A model generated the notes under the pieces. The model saw nothing but the letters and a program-made list of their open reading frames with translations, was not told where the DNA came from and ran no database searches. 64,000 nucleotides of DNA. Source: CALKXV01 sp965228905. Its GTDB lineage: Bacteria > Pseudomonadota > Alphaproteobacteria > Rhodobacterales > Rhodobacteraceae. Position 1 is the stretch's first letter. The number at the start of each line of letters is the position of its first letter. Of the stretch, positions 34,632 to 42,957 are shown piece after piece. The position numbers and the translations under genes are program-made. The stretch covers positions 1,364,001 to 1,428,000 of the forward strand of contig CBDDII010000003.1 of the NCBI GenBank assembly GCA_965228905.1, given 5' to 3'.

Positions 34632-35773
34632 CGCCCCTGAAGCCCGCCAAAGATGCCTGCCATCATTGCGGGATCGAACTCGTGCGCCTCACCGCGAAGC
34701 GAGCGGGAGAGGTTGCGCAACCGGATGTCGCTGATCGGGAAGCGGTGCGCCTGGGTTTCGGCTTTGGCGCGGGTTTCCATTTCGCGGGTTTCCGGGGCGT
34801 CGGGAAACTTTCGATAGGCATGGAGCAGGGCGTCGCACCAAAGGTTCATGTCGCTGCAATAGGGATCCTGCCAATCGGGCGCGATGTCGCGGTTGCTCAT
34901 GACCTGCAAAAGGCTTTTGGCGCTGCGCGTCTTGTGGATCGCGGCGGAAAGCTCGGCGGTATGGGCGCGAAGGCAGGCAAAGAAATGGGCGTCGGCCAGT
35001 TGGCCTTTGAAAGTCACGCCTTCCTCGCCAAAGCCGAAGCGGCGTTTGACGGCCTCTTTCCGCGCCGCTTCGCCCAGGGTCGTCGGCGGGGGCGTTTCGG
35101 TCGTGTCGGTGTCGAGGATGCCGTAAAGCAGCAGGTTTCGCGTCGATGCGCCCTGTGCCAGGACGGCGTGAAGGTCGCAGCCCAGTCGATTTGCGTAGTC
35201 CAGCATCAAGGCCCGGTCGCAACGTTTCGAGACGCGTTTGGCCGTCATGCGTTCGGTGTCTTCCCAGGGCTGCACCGGACCTTTCGCCTGCCAGTCCCAG
35301 CCGGGGTACTGGTAGTTGTGGTGGAAGTAGACGTGGCGGAGGATCTTTGCGCCCTTCCGCCAGGTATAGCTGTGCCGTTCGGCATTCTTGCGGGCGTATT
35401 CCGAGAAAAGGTGCAGGAAGCTGACATCGGGCAGAAGGGCGCCGAGGTGCTTTGGATCGGTCCCCATGAAGTCTTCGATGACGGTGATGTCCGGCGCGTC
35501 TTTCGGTTCGATGACGCGGGTCGAGTTCTCGCTGTGGGTTCCCATCTCGGTTCCGCGCGCGCGTTCCAGACGGTCGAGGCGGGCCCATTGCCGTTCGTCG
35601 TCGTTTTCGACCACTCGCGAAAAGCCGAATTCGGCCCGAAAGAGACCGGCGACAACCGGCATCACCCGATCATAGGGGGCAAAGGCGACAGTCACCTGAA
35701 GATAGCGGTCTTCAGACGGCATTGCCGGCCCGAGGTTCGTGGTTGCCAGACGTTTGCCCATGAAAGGCATCAT
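34628..35773 (-). CDS. Uncharacterised 381-residue protein
   Basis: No family was recognised. The protein is soluble, rich in His, Trp and Tyr in the middle (ILRHVYFHHNYQYPGWDWQAKG, residues about 140-165) and basic toward the end. It has no signal peptide and no clear nucleotide-binding or metal motif beyond the His cluster. Codon use is native. The start is uncertain: ATG at 35773 or 35761 (MGKRLATTN), or MPSEDRYLQV at 35722; none has a good ribosome site. It sits just downstream of ppx on the same strand with a 28-bp gap and may be cotranscribed with it. Confidence 0.6.
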   Translation of the reverse strand: MMPFMGKRLATTNLGPAMPSEDRYLQVTVAFAPYDRVMPVVAGLFRAEFGFSRVVENDDERQWARLDRLERARGTEMGTHSENSTRVIEPKDAPDITVIEDFMGTDPKHLGALLPDVSFLHLFSEYARKNAERHSYTWRKGAKILRHVYFHHNYQYPGWDWQAKGPVQPWEDTERMTAKRVSKRCDRALMLDYANRLGCDLHAVLAQGASTRNLLLYGILDTDTTETPPPTTLGEAARKEAVKRRFGFGEEGVTFKGQLADAHFFACLRAHTAELSAAIHKTRSAKSLLQVMSNRDIAPDWQDPYCSDMNLWCDALLHAYRKFPDAPETREMETRAKAETQAHRFPISDIRLRNLSRSLRGEAHEFDPAMMAGIFGGLQGR

Positions 35774-35801
35774 ACGCGCGTTCTGGGTCGAAATATGGCG
35801 G

Positions 35802-37349
35802 TCAGCGGCCCTTTACCCGGACTTCTTCCACGCCAAGGGCCTGTGCCAGCGCGTTCAGCCGGGCTTCGGCCACTTCGCCGTAAAGGACGCGCGTGCCGGG
35901 GGCGAGGCGCAGTTCCAGGACCTTTTTCTTGGGGAAATACTTGAGGCTGCCCATCTTTTCGTCTTCCGACGCGGTCAGCATCGCACCGAAACGCATCGCC
36001 TTGCCGAGGATCTCGGCCTTCAACAGATCGCCTTCGGACAAGAGACCAAAAAGGTTCTCGAACGGCGATCCGGTGCGGTTGTTCTTGTAGCGGTGCAAGA
36101 GCGCGACACCGATGAACACGCGCTCGGTATGGTTCATGCCGCCGAGGTTGGCCCGCGTCACCTCGTCGAAACAGACCTCGTGGCGGTAGTCGGGATGGGC
36201 GCGCCAACTGACGTCGTGCAACAGGCAGGCTGCCTTTATGAGCCGTTTGTCGATGCTGCCCTTGGCGGTGAACAGGGGCAGGACGAAATCGTAAAGCCTG
36301 CGTCCGAAGCCGGGAATGCGGGCGTCTTTCGCCTCGGCAAAGCGGCAGGCCTCGACCAGGGGGTCGCGGTCGCGCAGGCGCTGCGGCATCTGTTCGTAAA
36401 GCATCCCTTCGCGGATGCCATAGCTGGAAACGGCGATGTCGCGCGGTTTGAATTCACGAAGGACGTGTTTCAGAACCTGCGCGGCCAAAGGCACCAGCGC
36501 CATCCGGCTTTCGCCAAGGCCGGTGCGGGTGCGAAGTTCGTCCGGGTCGTGGTCTTCGATATAGTTGATCGTGGCGTAAAGCGCCTTGCGGCTCATCCGG
36601 TATTCGTGAAGCACGGCAAGGGGATAGCCGCGCCTGTCCATGTCGATCCGCGCAATCGCACGCCAGGAACCGCCGACAAGGAACAGGCGGTCATGCTGGT
36701 CGCCCATGGTCTTGTGAAGCGCGGCAACCTCGCGTTTCAGGTGCTCTTTCAACCCCTTCTTGCCGCCCTTCAGCGTTTTCAGCCGCTGCGGCCCCAGCTT
36801 GGACGACAGGCGTTTCCTGACCTCGCCATCGCGCAATTCGGCCAGTTCCATGGATGACCCGCCGATGTCGCAGACAAGCCCATAGGCACCGGGCCAGCCC
36901 AGCAAGACGCCTTGGGCTGACAGCCGCGCTTCTTCCTCGCCGTCGATGACCCAGAGCTTCAAACCGGTTTCGGCCAGCACCTCGTCGCGAAACTCAGGTC
37001 CATCCTCGGCCTCGCGCACGGCGGCGGTTGCCACCGCGGTCAGGGGCGGAATGCGCATGGTTTCGGCAAGGGTGGTAAAGCGTTTCAGGGCCGCCATCGC
37101 CCGTTCGCGCCCCTCGGGGTTCAACCGGCCGGTATCGGCCAGACCCGTGCCAAGCCCCGCCATCACCTTTTCGTTGAAGAAATAGGCCGGGGATCTTGCC
37201 GCGCCGTCGAAGACCACCATCCGGACCGAGTTCGAGCCGACATCGACCACGCCCACACGGGACAAAGCCCGAGACGATGGATCGTCGAACAGGGGCCGAC
37301 CGAATGGCCCCCAGTCCTTTGGCGCACCGGTATCGCCCGTTCCGTCCAT
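35802..37349 (-). CDS. ppx: Exopolyphosphatase / GppA family
   Basis: This hydrolyses polyphosphate (or pppGpp) from its ends. The 515 residues have the ASKHA phosphate loops VGVVDVGSNSVRMVVFDG (near 32) and CDIGGSSMEL (near 153), and a C-terminal HD-like helical domain (ACLLHDVSWRAHPDYRHE). ATG at 37349 is chosen, with GGGGAG 5 nt upstream; the in-frame start at 37478 is not family-like. The ribosome site is in the 3' arm of a perfect 8-bp hairpin. ppk1 lies 2.7 kb away on the same strand. Confidence 0.92.
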   Translation of the reverse strand: MDGTGDTGAPKDWGPFGRPLFDDPSSRALSRVGVVDVGSNSVRMVVFDGAARSPAYFFNEKVMAGLGTGLADTGRLNPEGRERAMAALKRFTTLAETMRIPPLTAVATAAVREAEDGPEFRDEVLAETGLKLWVIDGEEEARLSAQGVLLGWPGAYGLVCDIGGSSMELAELRDGEVRKRLSSKLGPQRLKTLKGGKKGLKEHLKREVAALHKTMGDQHDRLFLVGGSWRAIARIDMDRRGYPLAVLHEYRMSRKALYATINYIEDHDPDELRTRTGLGESRMALVPLAAQVLKHVLREFKPRDIAVSSYGIREGMLYEQMPQRLRDRDPLVEACRFAEAKDARIPGFGRRLYDFVLPLFTAKGSIDKRLIKAACLLHDVSWRAHPDYRHEVCFDEVTRANLGGMNHTERVFIGVALLHRYKNNRTGSPFENLFGLLSEGDLLKAEILGKAMRFGAMLTASEDEKMGSLKYFPKKKVLELRLAPGTRVLYGEVAEARLNALAQALGVEEVRVKGR

Positions 37350-37352
37350 GTC

Positions 37353-37376
37353 GTCTCCCCAGGTTTGGGGGGAGAC
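37353..37376 (-). promoter_or_regulatory. Hairpin hiding the ppx ribosome site
   Basis: On the minus strand GTCTCCCC pairs with GGGGAGAC around 8 nt. The GGGGAG of the 3' arm is the Shine-Dalgarno sequence, and ATG begins 3 nt after the stem. Translation should be low unless the stem opens. Confidence 0.6.
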
Positions 37377-37519
37377 TGCACCGGGCAAAGGGGGCGGGTC
37401 AACAGTTTCACGGGCAAGATTGTGGCGTCTGAACAGGGGCCACAAACCTGCCGGGCCCGCGACGCCTTCTGACCACATTTGCGCGGAAAAATAGCGTCAT
37501 TGAACATCCGGAGGTCGCC

Positions 37520-39136
37520 ATGTTGCGCCTGTTTTTCTCAAGTCTTTTCATATGCTTGTCATTATTTTCCGCAAGCGCGGAAACGCTGGACCTTGAGATT
37601 GGTTTCACCCTGCGCGACGCGGCCATACGTGGCGAGATCGACACGGTCGAAAACCTTCTGACCGAGGCGCAGGCGCGTTACGAGGCAGGCGAGATTCCGG
37701 CGGACCAGCTACGCATACTGAACGCGCCTTTCGCCTTCACACATCCGGATATGGTGACCTTCATCGAGAACTGGCGCAGGGAAAGACCAGCATCGCCCTA
37801 CGCCAAGATTGCCGAGGTTTGGCACCTCTACCGCAAGAGCGGTGCCATTCGCGGCGAAAGGTGGGCGCGACAAACCTATCCCGAGGCCCTGCAACGGTTC
37901 CGAAAAATGCAGCAGCAGGCCTGGGATCTTGCCCATGAAGTATACGAGGCGCATCCGCGCATGATTCACGCCTCTGACGCCTTGCTGCGTCTGGCGAACG
38001 GATCAAACAACCAGCGCGAAGCCCTGCGGGCCCTACATGCCACCATGGCGCATGATCCGAACCAGGGCACTCTTCAGCGCGGGTTGGACATGATGCTGCC
38101 GGGCTGGGGCTGGCATTGGGAACACGTCGAGAACCTTTGCGATCAATATGCCGCCTTGGTCGAAGACCCCGATCCTCAACCGGAACTGACCTGCAAGGTC
38201 AGAGAGGCGCGGTGGTTCGACGCCGAGAGTCTGGATTGGATGCACCGCGAGATCGAAGCGAGCGATCTGGCGCATCTCGATTATCTGCGGATCGGCAGAA
38301 CGATGTACGAGGTCGCCTCAAGGCAGGACGCCGTTCGCTTGCGAGAACACCTGATGAATGGCCATGGCAGTGAGGATTACTGGAGCTATTTCGACAGTGT
38401 TTACGCCCCGAAATACGGGCTTGATCTGGTGCATGGGCCACTTGCCCGGCTGAGGATCAAGAACACCCGCGAATTGCTGGAGCATGACCCCTATAACATT
38501 GACTATCTTGAAACGATGCTGAAGCCGGTGATGGAGACCTATCTGAATGCGAAGGGCAAGATCGGCTATCGTCTGGTCGAAAAGCCATCGCCTGAGGAGT
38601 CTCTGGAGTATGCGCGCAGGCTGGTTGTGGCGTCGCCCTATAATCCAGAATTCTGGAAGCGTTTGAATTGGATAACGCATCGGACCAACCCTCAAACACC
38701 TCTCAGCCAGACGCGTCCCTATCGGATCAATGCAATAGTCTACGACAATCATAGCCCGGCCTCGCTACATCAATTTATGCGAGACCAATTGGGTTACCGC
38801 AACGCACTACTGAAGATCGAACGCGGCAAGGGGACCGACAAGGAAGTCGGAACGTCTAGTGGTGTTTACGACGTCGAGGCATTCAGCGATATGGACATGG
38901 AAGGGGACGTTTTATGTCCTTTCATCCGCGCAGCCCGCCTTTATGATCGTATTTGCGCGGCTGTCAGGTCGGAGAGTTGCGATCAATCCCAAGATGCGCA
39001 ATCGGATGTTCTCGCAATAATGGACGAGGTAGAGCGGCTTGGGGCTTGCAAAAAAGAACTTAGCGCACCGATTGATGCGTTGTTGTTCAGCCCAATTCCG
39101 ACGGAAGATCTCCCAACCTTCCAGAGCAGAGACTAA
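37520..39136 (+). CDS. Exported helical protein, DUF4034-like
   Basis: The 538-residue protein has a signal peptide (about 1-19, LFFSSLFICLSLFSASA) and a long helical domain resembling DUF4034: GFTLRDAAIRGEIDTVENLLTEAQARYEAGE, repeated HPDxxxF and HASDALLRLANGSNNQREALRAL elements, and HDPNQGTLQRGLDMMLPGWGWHWEHV. It is probably a periplasmic helical-repeat protein. The last third has somewhat lower GC than the flanks. GGAGG lies close upstream of ATG. No partner is evident. The DUF4034 assignment is tentative. Confidence 0.68.
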   Translation: MLRLFFSSLFICLSLFSASAETLDLEIGFTLRDAAIRGEIDTVENLLTEAQARYEAGEIPADQLRILNAPFAFTHPDMVTFIENWRRERPASPYAKIAEVWHLYRKSGAIRGERWARQTYPEALQRFRKMQQQAWDLAHEVYEAHPRMIHASDALLRLANGSNNQREALRALHATMAHDPNQGTLQRGLDMMLPGWGWHWEHVENLCDQYAALVEDPDPQPELTCKVREARWFDAESLDWMHREIEASDLAHLDYLRIGRTMYEVASRQDAVRLREHLMNGHGSEDYWSYFDSVYAPKYGLDLVHGPLARLRIKNTRELLEHDPYNIDYLETMLKPVMETYLNAKGKIGYRLVEKPSPEESLEYARRLVVASPYNPEFWKRLNWITHRTNPQTPLSQTRPYRINAIVYDNHSPASLHQFMRDQLGYRNALLKIERGKGTDKEVGTSSGVYDVEAFSDMDMEGDVLCPFIRAARLYDRICAAVRSESCDQSQDAQSDVLAIMDEVERLGACKKELSAPIDALLFSPIPTEDLPTFQSRD

Positions 39137-39213
39137 CCTGGTTCCCACTTGTCTTCTGGACATTTCACCAATTTCCCGCACCTTTCCCACCAACAAAAGG
39201 GAAAGGGCGCGAC

Positions 39214-40014
39214 ATGGTTCAACTGGATGGCTTCAGCCTCAACAACATCCGGCTTGCCGCCGAGGCGGACGGTGTGGTCGACGTGACTCTGGCGCGGGGG
39301 GCGAAAAGGAATGCCCTCAACGCCGAAACCATCGAGGAGTTGATCGAGGTCTTCTCAAAGCTGCCACGTCTTGGCGCGCGCGCGGTGGTCCTGTCGGGCG
39401 AGGGCGATCATTTCTCGGCCGGGCTGGATCTGGTCGAACACCACAAGGAAGACCGCCGCCCGGAAGAGTTCATGCACATCTGTATGCGCTGGCACGAGGC
39501 GTTCAACAAGATGGAATACGGCGGCGTGCCGATCATCGCGGCCCTCAGGGGCGCGGTTGTCGGCGGCGGGCTGGAACTGGCATCCTCGGCCCATGTTCGG
39601 GTCGCGGACCAGAGCACCTATTTCGCCCTGCCAGAGGGGCAGCGCGGGCTGTTCACCGGGGGCGGGGCGACGATCCGGGTTGCCGATCTGGTGGGCAAGG
39701 CGCGGATGATCGACATGATGCTGACGGGCCGTGTCTACAAGGGGCAGGAGGCGGTGGACGTGGGGCTGTGCCAGTACCTTGTCGAAGGCTCCAGCCTCGA
39801 CAAGGCCCGCGAATTGGCCCGCGCGGCGGCGGAAAACCCGCCCCTGTCGAATTTCGCCATCTGCTCGGCGGTCAGCCACATGCAGAACATGTCGGCCCTC
39901 GATGCCGCCTATGCCGAGGCGGTGGTGGCGGGCATCGTGAACACGCAGCCTGCGTCAAAGGAACGGCTGGAGGCTTTCGCGAACAAGACGGCGGCGCGGG
40001 TGCGGCCTGATTGA
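39214..40014 (+). CDS. dmdD: Crotonase, probable methylthioacryloyl-CoA hydratase
   Basis: The 266-residue crotonase-fold protein has its two acidic catalytic residues at 121 (GGGLE) and 141 (LPEGQRG). These are the positions reported for DmdD of Ruegeria pomeroyi, which is almost the same length. DmdD hydrates and hydrolyses methylthioacryloyl-CoA in the demethylation route of DMSP breakdown. The oxyanion-hole region is DHFSAGLDLVEHH (65-77). The other dmd genes are not in the window, so a general enoyl-CoA hydratase remains possible. It stands alone, with a large hairpin downstream. Confidence 0.65.
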   Translation: MVQLDGFSLNNIRLAAEADGVVDVTLARGAKRNALNAETIEELIEVFSKLPRLGARAVVLSGEGDHFSAGLDLVEHHKEDRRPEEFMHICMRWHEAFNKMEYGGVPIIAALRGAVVGGGLELASSAHVRVADQSTYFALPEGQRGLFTGGGATIRVADLVGKARMIDMMLTGRVYKGQEAVDVGLCQYLVEGSSLDKARELARAAAENPPLSNFAICSAVSHMQNMSALDAAYAEAVVAGIVNTQPASKERLEAFANKTAARVRPD

Positions 40015-40024
40015 AGTCTTCGAT

Positions 40025-40055
40025 GCGGCAGAATTTTCGACGAAAATTCTGCCGC
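40025..40055. terminator. Large palindrome between convergent genes
   Basis: GCGGCAGAATTTTC and GAAAATTCTGCCGC pair perfectly (14 bp) around GAC. It sits between the stops of the dmdD-like gene and ppk1, so it may end both transcripts. Its GCAGAA...TTCTGC ends and 3-nt loop resemble the first hairpin of the array at 32812. Confidence 0.7.
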
Positions 40056-40061
40056 CCTTGA

Positions 40062-42239
40062 TCAATCCTCGGAATGGGTCAGTTCCGGCACATCGCTTGC
40101 CCCGGCGGATCCGCGCCCCGAAAGCGACGGGTTTTCCATGAAGAAGCGATGGCAGTTGAAGGGCGTTTCGCCTTCGGCCGGTTCGGCGCGGGTGTAGGTG
40201 CCGTCGGGGCCAAGGATCCAGCTTTGCGCCACATCGGCAAGGTTCGCCGCCATGATCTGGGATACGATCTGGGCCTTCACGGTCGGGTTGGTGCATTCGA
40301 CCAGGGTTTCCACGCGGCGGTGCAGGTTCCGGTCCATCCAGTCGGCGGACGAGATATAGACCCGCGCCTTCTTGTGCGGCAACCCCGATCCGGCCCCGAA
40401 GCAGACGATGCGCGAATGTTCGAGGAACCGGCCAACGACAGATTTCACGCGGATGTTGTCCGACAGCCCCTTCACGCCCGGGCGCAACCCGCAGATGCCG
40501 CGAATGACCAGGTCGATCTCGACCCCCGCCTGGCTGGCGAGGTAAAGCGCGTCGATCACATCGGGTTCGATCAGCGAGTTCATCTTGGCCCAGATCGCCG
40601 CCGGACGACCTGCGAGGGCGTGTTCGGCTTCCTCTGCGATCCGCTCCAGAAGCGTGTTTTTCAGGGTCAGGGGCGAGATCGAAAGGTTTTCCATCCCCTC
40701 GGGCTGGGCATAGCCGGAGAGGTAGTTGAACACCTTGGTCGCATCGCGCCCGAGTGCGGCATCGCAGGTGAACAGCGACAGGTCGGTGTAAATCTTCGCC
40801 GTGATCGGGTGATAGTTTCCGGTGCCGAAATGGGTATAGGTGACCAGTTCGCCGCCTTCGCGGCGCACCACGGTGCTGATCTTGGCGTGGGTCTTGTAGT
40901 TCAGGAACCCGTAGACCACATGCGCGCCGGAGCGTTCCAGCCGCCGCGACTGGCGGATGTTGGCGGCTTCGTCGAAACGGGCCTTCAACTCGACCAGCGC
41001 GGTCACCGATTTGCCGTCCTCGGCCGCTTCGCACAAGGCGGCGACGATCGGGCTGTCGCGCGAGGTGCGATAAAGCGTCTGCTTGATGGCCACCACGTCC
41101 GGATCCCGCGCGGCCTGCGTCAGAAAGCGGATCACCATGTCGAAGGTTTCGTAAGGGTGGTGCAGCAGCATGTCCTTCTGGCGGATCGCGGCGAACATGT
41201 CGCCGTCGTGGTCCTGCACCCGTTCGGGCACGCGCGGTTGGAAGGGCGGCCACAACAGGTCGTAACGGTCGTCCAGCACCAGTTCCTTCAGATCGCCAAG
41301 ACCCAGCATTCCGGGAAGCTCGATTACCTCGGGTTCGGTGACCTGCAATTCCTCCATGATGAGGCCGCGCAGTCTCTTCGGCGCCTTTTCGGAAATCGTC
41401 AGCCGGATCACCTCGCCCCGGCGGCGGCGTTTCAGCGCGACTTCGAATTCGCGGACCAGGTCTTCGGCCTCGTCTTCCAGTTCAAGATCGCTGTCGCGCA
41501 AGACGCGGAAACTGCAATGGCCGGTCATCTCGTAGCCCGGGAACAACCGGTCGAGGTGCAGCAAGAGAACGTCTTCCAGTGGCACGAAGCGGTGCTGGCC
41601 CTCGGGCGAGGGCAGGGCGATGAACCGTTCGACCTGTGCCGGCACCGGCAGTAGGGCGCGCAAAGATCGCTTGTCGCTGATGCGCTGCAATTCCAGCGCC
41701 AGCGAATAGCCTTCGTTTGCGATGAAGGGGAAAGGGTGCGCGGGGTCGATGGCAAGGGGCGACAGGATCGGAAAGACCTGGGTCAGAAAGACGTGCTCCA
41801 GGTGTTTCTTGTCGGCGGATTTCAGGTCTTCGCGGCGAAGCAGCGAAATGCCCGCCTTGTCCATCTCGTGGCGCAGGGCCTGCCAGACCACCTGTTGGCG
41901 TTCCTGGAGGCGGCGTGCGTCGGCGTCGATCAGGATCAACTGCTCCGCCGGGGTCAGACCGTCGGCCGCCGGTGTCGTGTTGCCGCCGCGTGCCAACTCG
42001 CGCAGGCCAGCAACCCGCACGGTGTAGAATTCATCGAGGTTCGCCGCCGAGATCGACAGGAACCGCAACCGTTCCAGCAGCGGAACGCGCGGGTTTTCCG
42101 CCTCTTCCAGCACCCGCCAGTTGAAGGCCAGCCAGGACAATTCACGGTTGGTGAACCGGTCGGGGCCCGAAAAGTCCTTTTCGGACAGTTCTTTCGGGGT
42201 CGGGATCGGGGCGGACAGGAAATCGGTAACAGCGTTCAT
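40062..42239 (-). CDS. ppk1: Polyphosphate kinase 1
   Basis: This reversibly makes polyphosphate from ATP. The 725 residues carry the four-domain PPK1 layout: the start FTNRELSWLAFNWRVLEEA, the middle VAIKQTLYRTSRDSPIVAAL, and the active-site region YTHFGTGNYHPITAKIYTDLSLFT with the phospho-acceptor His. The C-terminal part reads YISSADWMDRNLHRRVE. ATG at 42239 (MNAVTDFL) is taken; no good ribosome site is visible, and an in-frame ATG 7 codons upstream is possible. hdaA follows upstream on the same strand. Confidence 0.94.
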   Translation of the reverse strand: MNAVTDFLSAPIPTPKELSEKDFSGPDRFTNRELSWLAFNWRVLEEAENPRVPLLERLRFLSISAANLDEFYTVRVAGLRELARGGNTTPAADGLTPAEQLILIDADARRLQERQQVVWQALRHEMDKAGISLLRREDLKSADKKHLEHVFLTQVFPILSPLAIDPAHPFPFIANEGYSLALELQRISDKRSLRALLPVPAQVERFIALPSPEGQHRFVPLEDVLLLHLDRLFPGYEMTGHCSFRVLRDSDLELEDEAEDLVREFEVALKRRRRGEVIRLTISEKAPKRLRGLIMEELQVTEPEVIELPGMLGLGDLKELVLDDRYDLLWPPFQPRVPERVQDHDGDMFAAIRQKDMLLHHPYETFDMVIRFLTQAARDPDVVAIKQTLYRTSRDSPIVAALCEAAEDGKSVTALVELKARFDEAANIRQSRRLERSGAHVVYGFLNYKTHAKISTVVRREGGELVTYTHFGTGNYHPITAKIYTDLSLFTCDAALGRDATKVFNYLSGYAQPEGMENLSISPLTLKNTLLERIAEEAEHALAGRPAAIWAKMNSLIEPDVIDALYLASQAGVEIDLVIRGICGLRPGVKGLSDNIRVKSVVGRFLEHSRIVCFGAGSGLPHKKARVYISSADWMDRNLHRRVETLVECTNPTVKAQIVSQIMAANLADVAQSWILGPDGTYTRAEPAEGETPFNCHRFFMENPSLSGRGSAGASDVPELTHSED

Positions 42240-42297
42240 GGGAAACGTTATAGCGGCCATTGTGACAGGAGAATGACGAATAGTGACCTTGGAGCGG

Positions 42298-42954
42298 TCA
42301 CTTGTCCAGTAGGCGTGCGGCCAGATCACGTGTCACCTTGCGGCCTTCCGCCAAGGCGCGGGCATCCAAAGCGGCAACGATCCGCGCAGCCTCGGCAAAG
42401 GACCGGTCCATATGGGTGGTCAGCCAGGTGATCACGCTTGGGGTGACGTTCAATTGCCGGTCGGCGAAAAGTTTCATCAGGACAGCGGCCAGAAGTGCGT
42501 CATCGGGGGCGTCGATGCGGGCAACTTCGGTCGCCTCCATCCGGCTTTTGAGATCCGGCAGCGCGATGGTCCAGCGGCTGGGTGCCGTGCGGGCGGTCAA
42601 TAGGAGGGGCAGGCCGGACGCGGCAAGGTGGTTGTGCAGGTGGAACAGCGGCACTTCGGCGTCTTTCGGCATCCGGTCGGCGTCGTCCAGCACGACGGGG
42701 TCACAGACCGCGCCGATGTCCAGCGCGGGCAGGTCGGCGACCGCGACCATACGCGCGCCCACATCCCCGGCCCAGACCTGTGCCAGGTGGGATTTGCCCG
42801 CGCCTTCGGGGCCGGTCAGCACCAATTTCCGGTTGGGCCATGTCTCGTGCGCATCCAGCCGGGCACGTGCGAGGGCGTTGGCCTCGGAGACAAAGAAGTC
42901 CCCCCGCCCGAGCGCGGGTCTCACGGCCAGATCGAACGTCAGTTGTTCGGGCAT
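42298..42954 (-). CDS. hdaA: DnaA-regulating protein HdaA
   Basis: HdaA, with the sliding clamp, stimulates ATP hydrolysis by DnaA and so limits replication initiation. The 218 residues begin with the clamp-binding peptide QLTFDL (4-9) and have a compact AAA+ domain with Walker A GPEGAGKSH (48-56) and Walker B-like VVLDDADRM. There is no C-terminal DNA-binding domain IV, which separates it from DnaA. It starts 3 nt after the stop of the AI-2E-family gene, an arrangement also seen in Rhodobacteraceae relatives. Confidence 0.9.
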   Translation of the reverse strand: MPEQLTFDLAVRPALGRGDFFVSEANALARARLDAHETWPNRKLVLTGPEGAGKSHLAQVWAGDVGARMVAVADLPALDIGAVCDPVVLDDADRMPKDAEVPLFHLHNHLAASGLPLLLTARTAPSRWTIALPDLKSRMEATEVARIDAPDDALLAAVLMKLFADRQLNVTPSVITWLTTHMDRSFAEAARIVAALDARALAEGRKVTRDLAARLLDK

Positions 42955-42957
42955 GGT

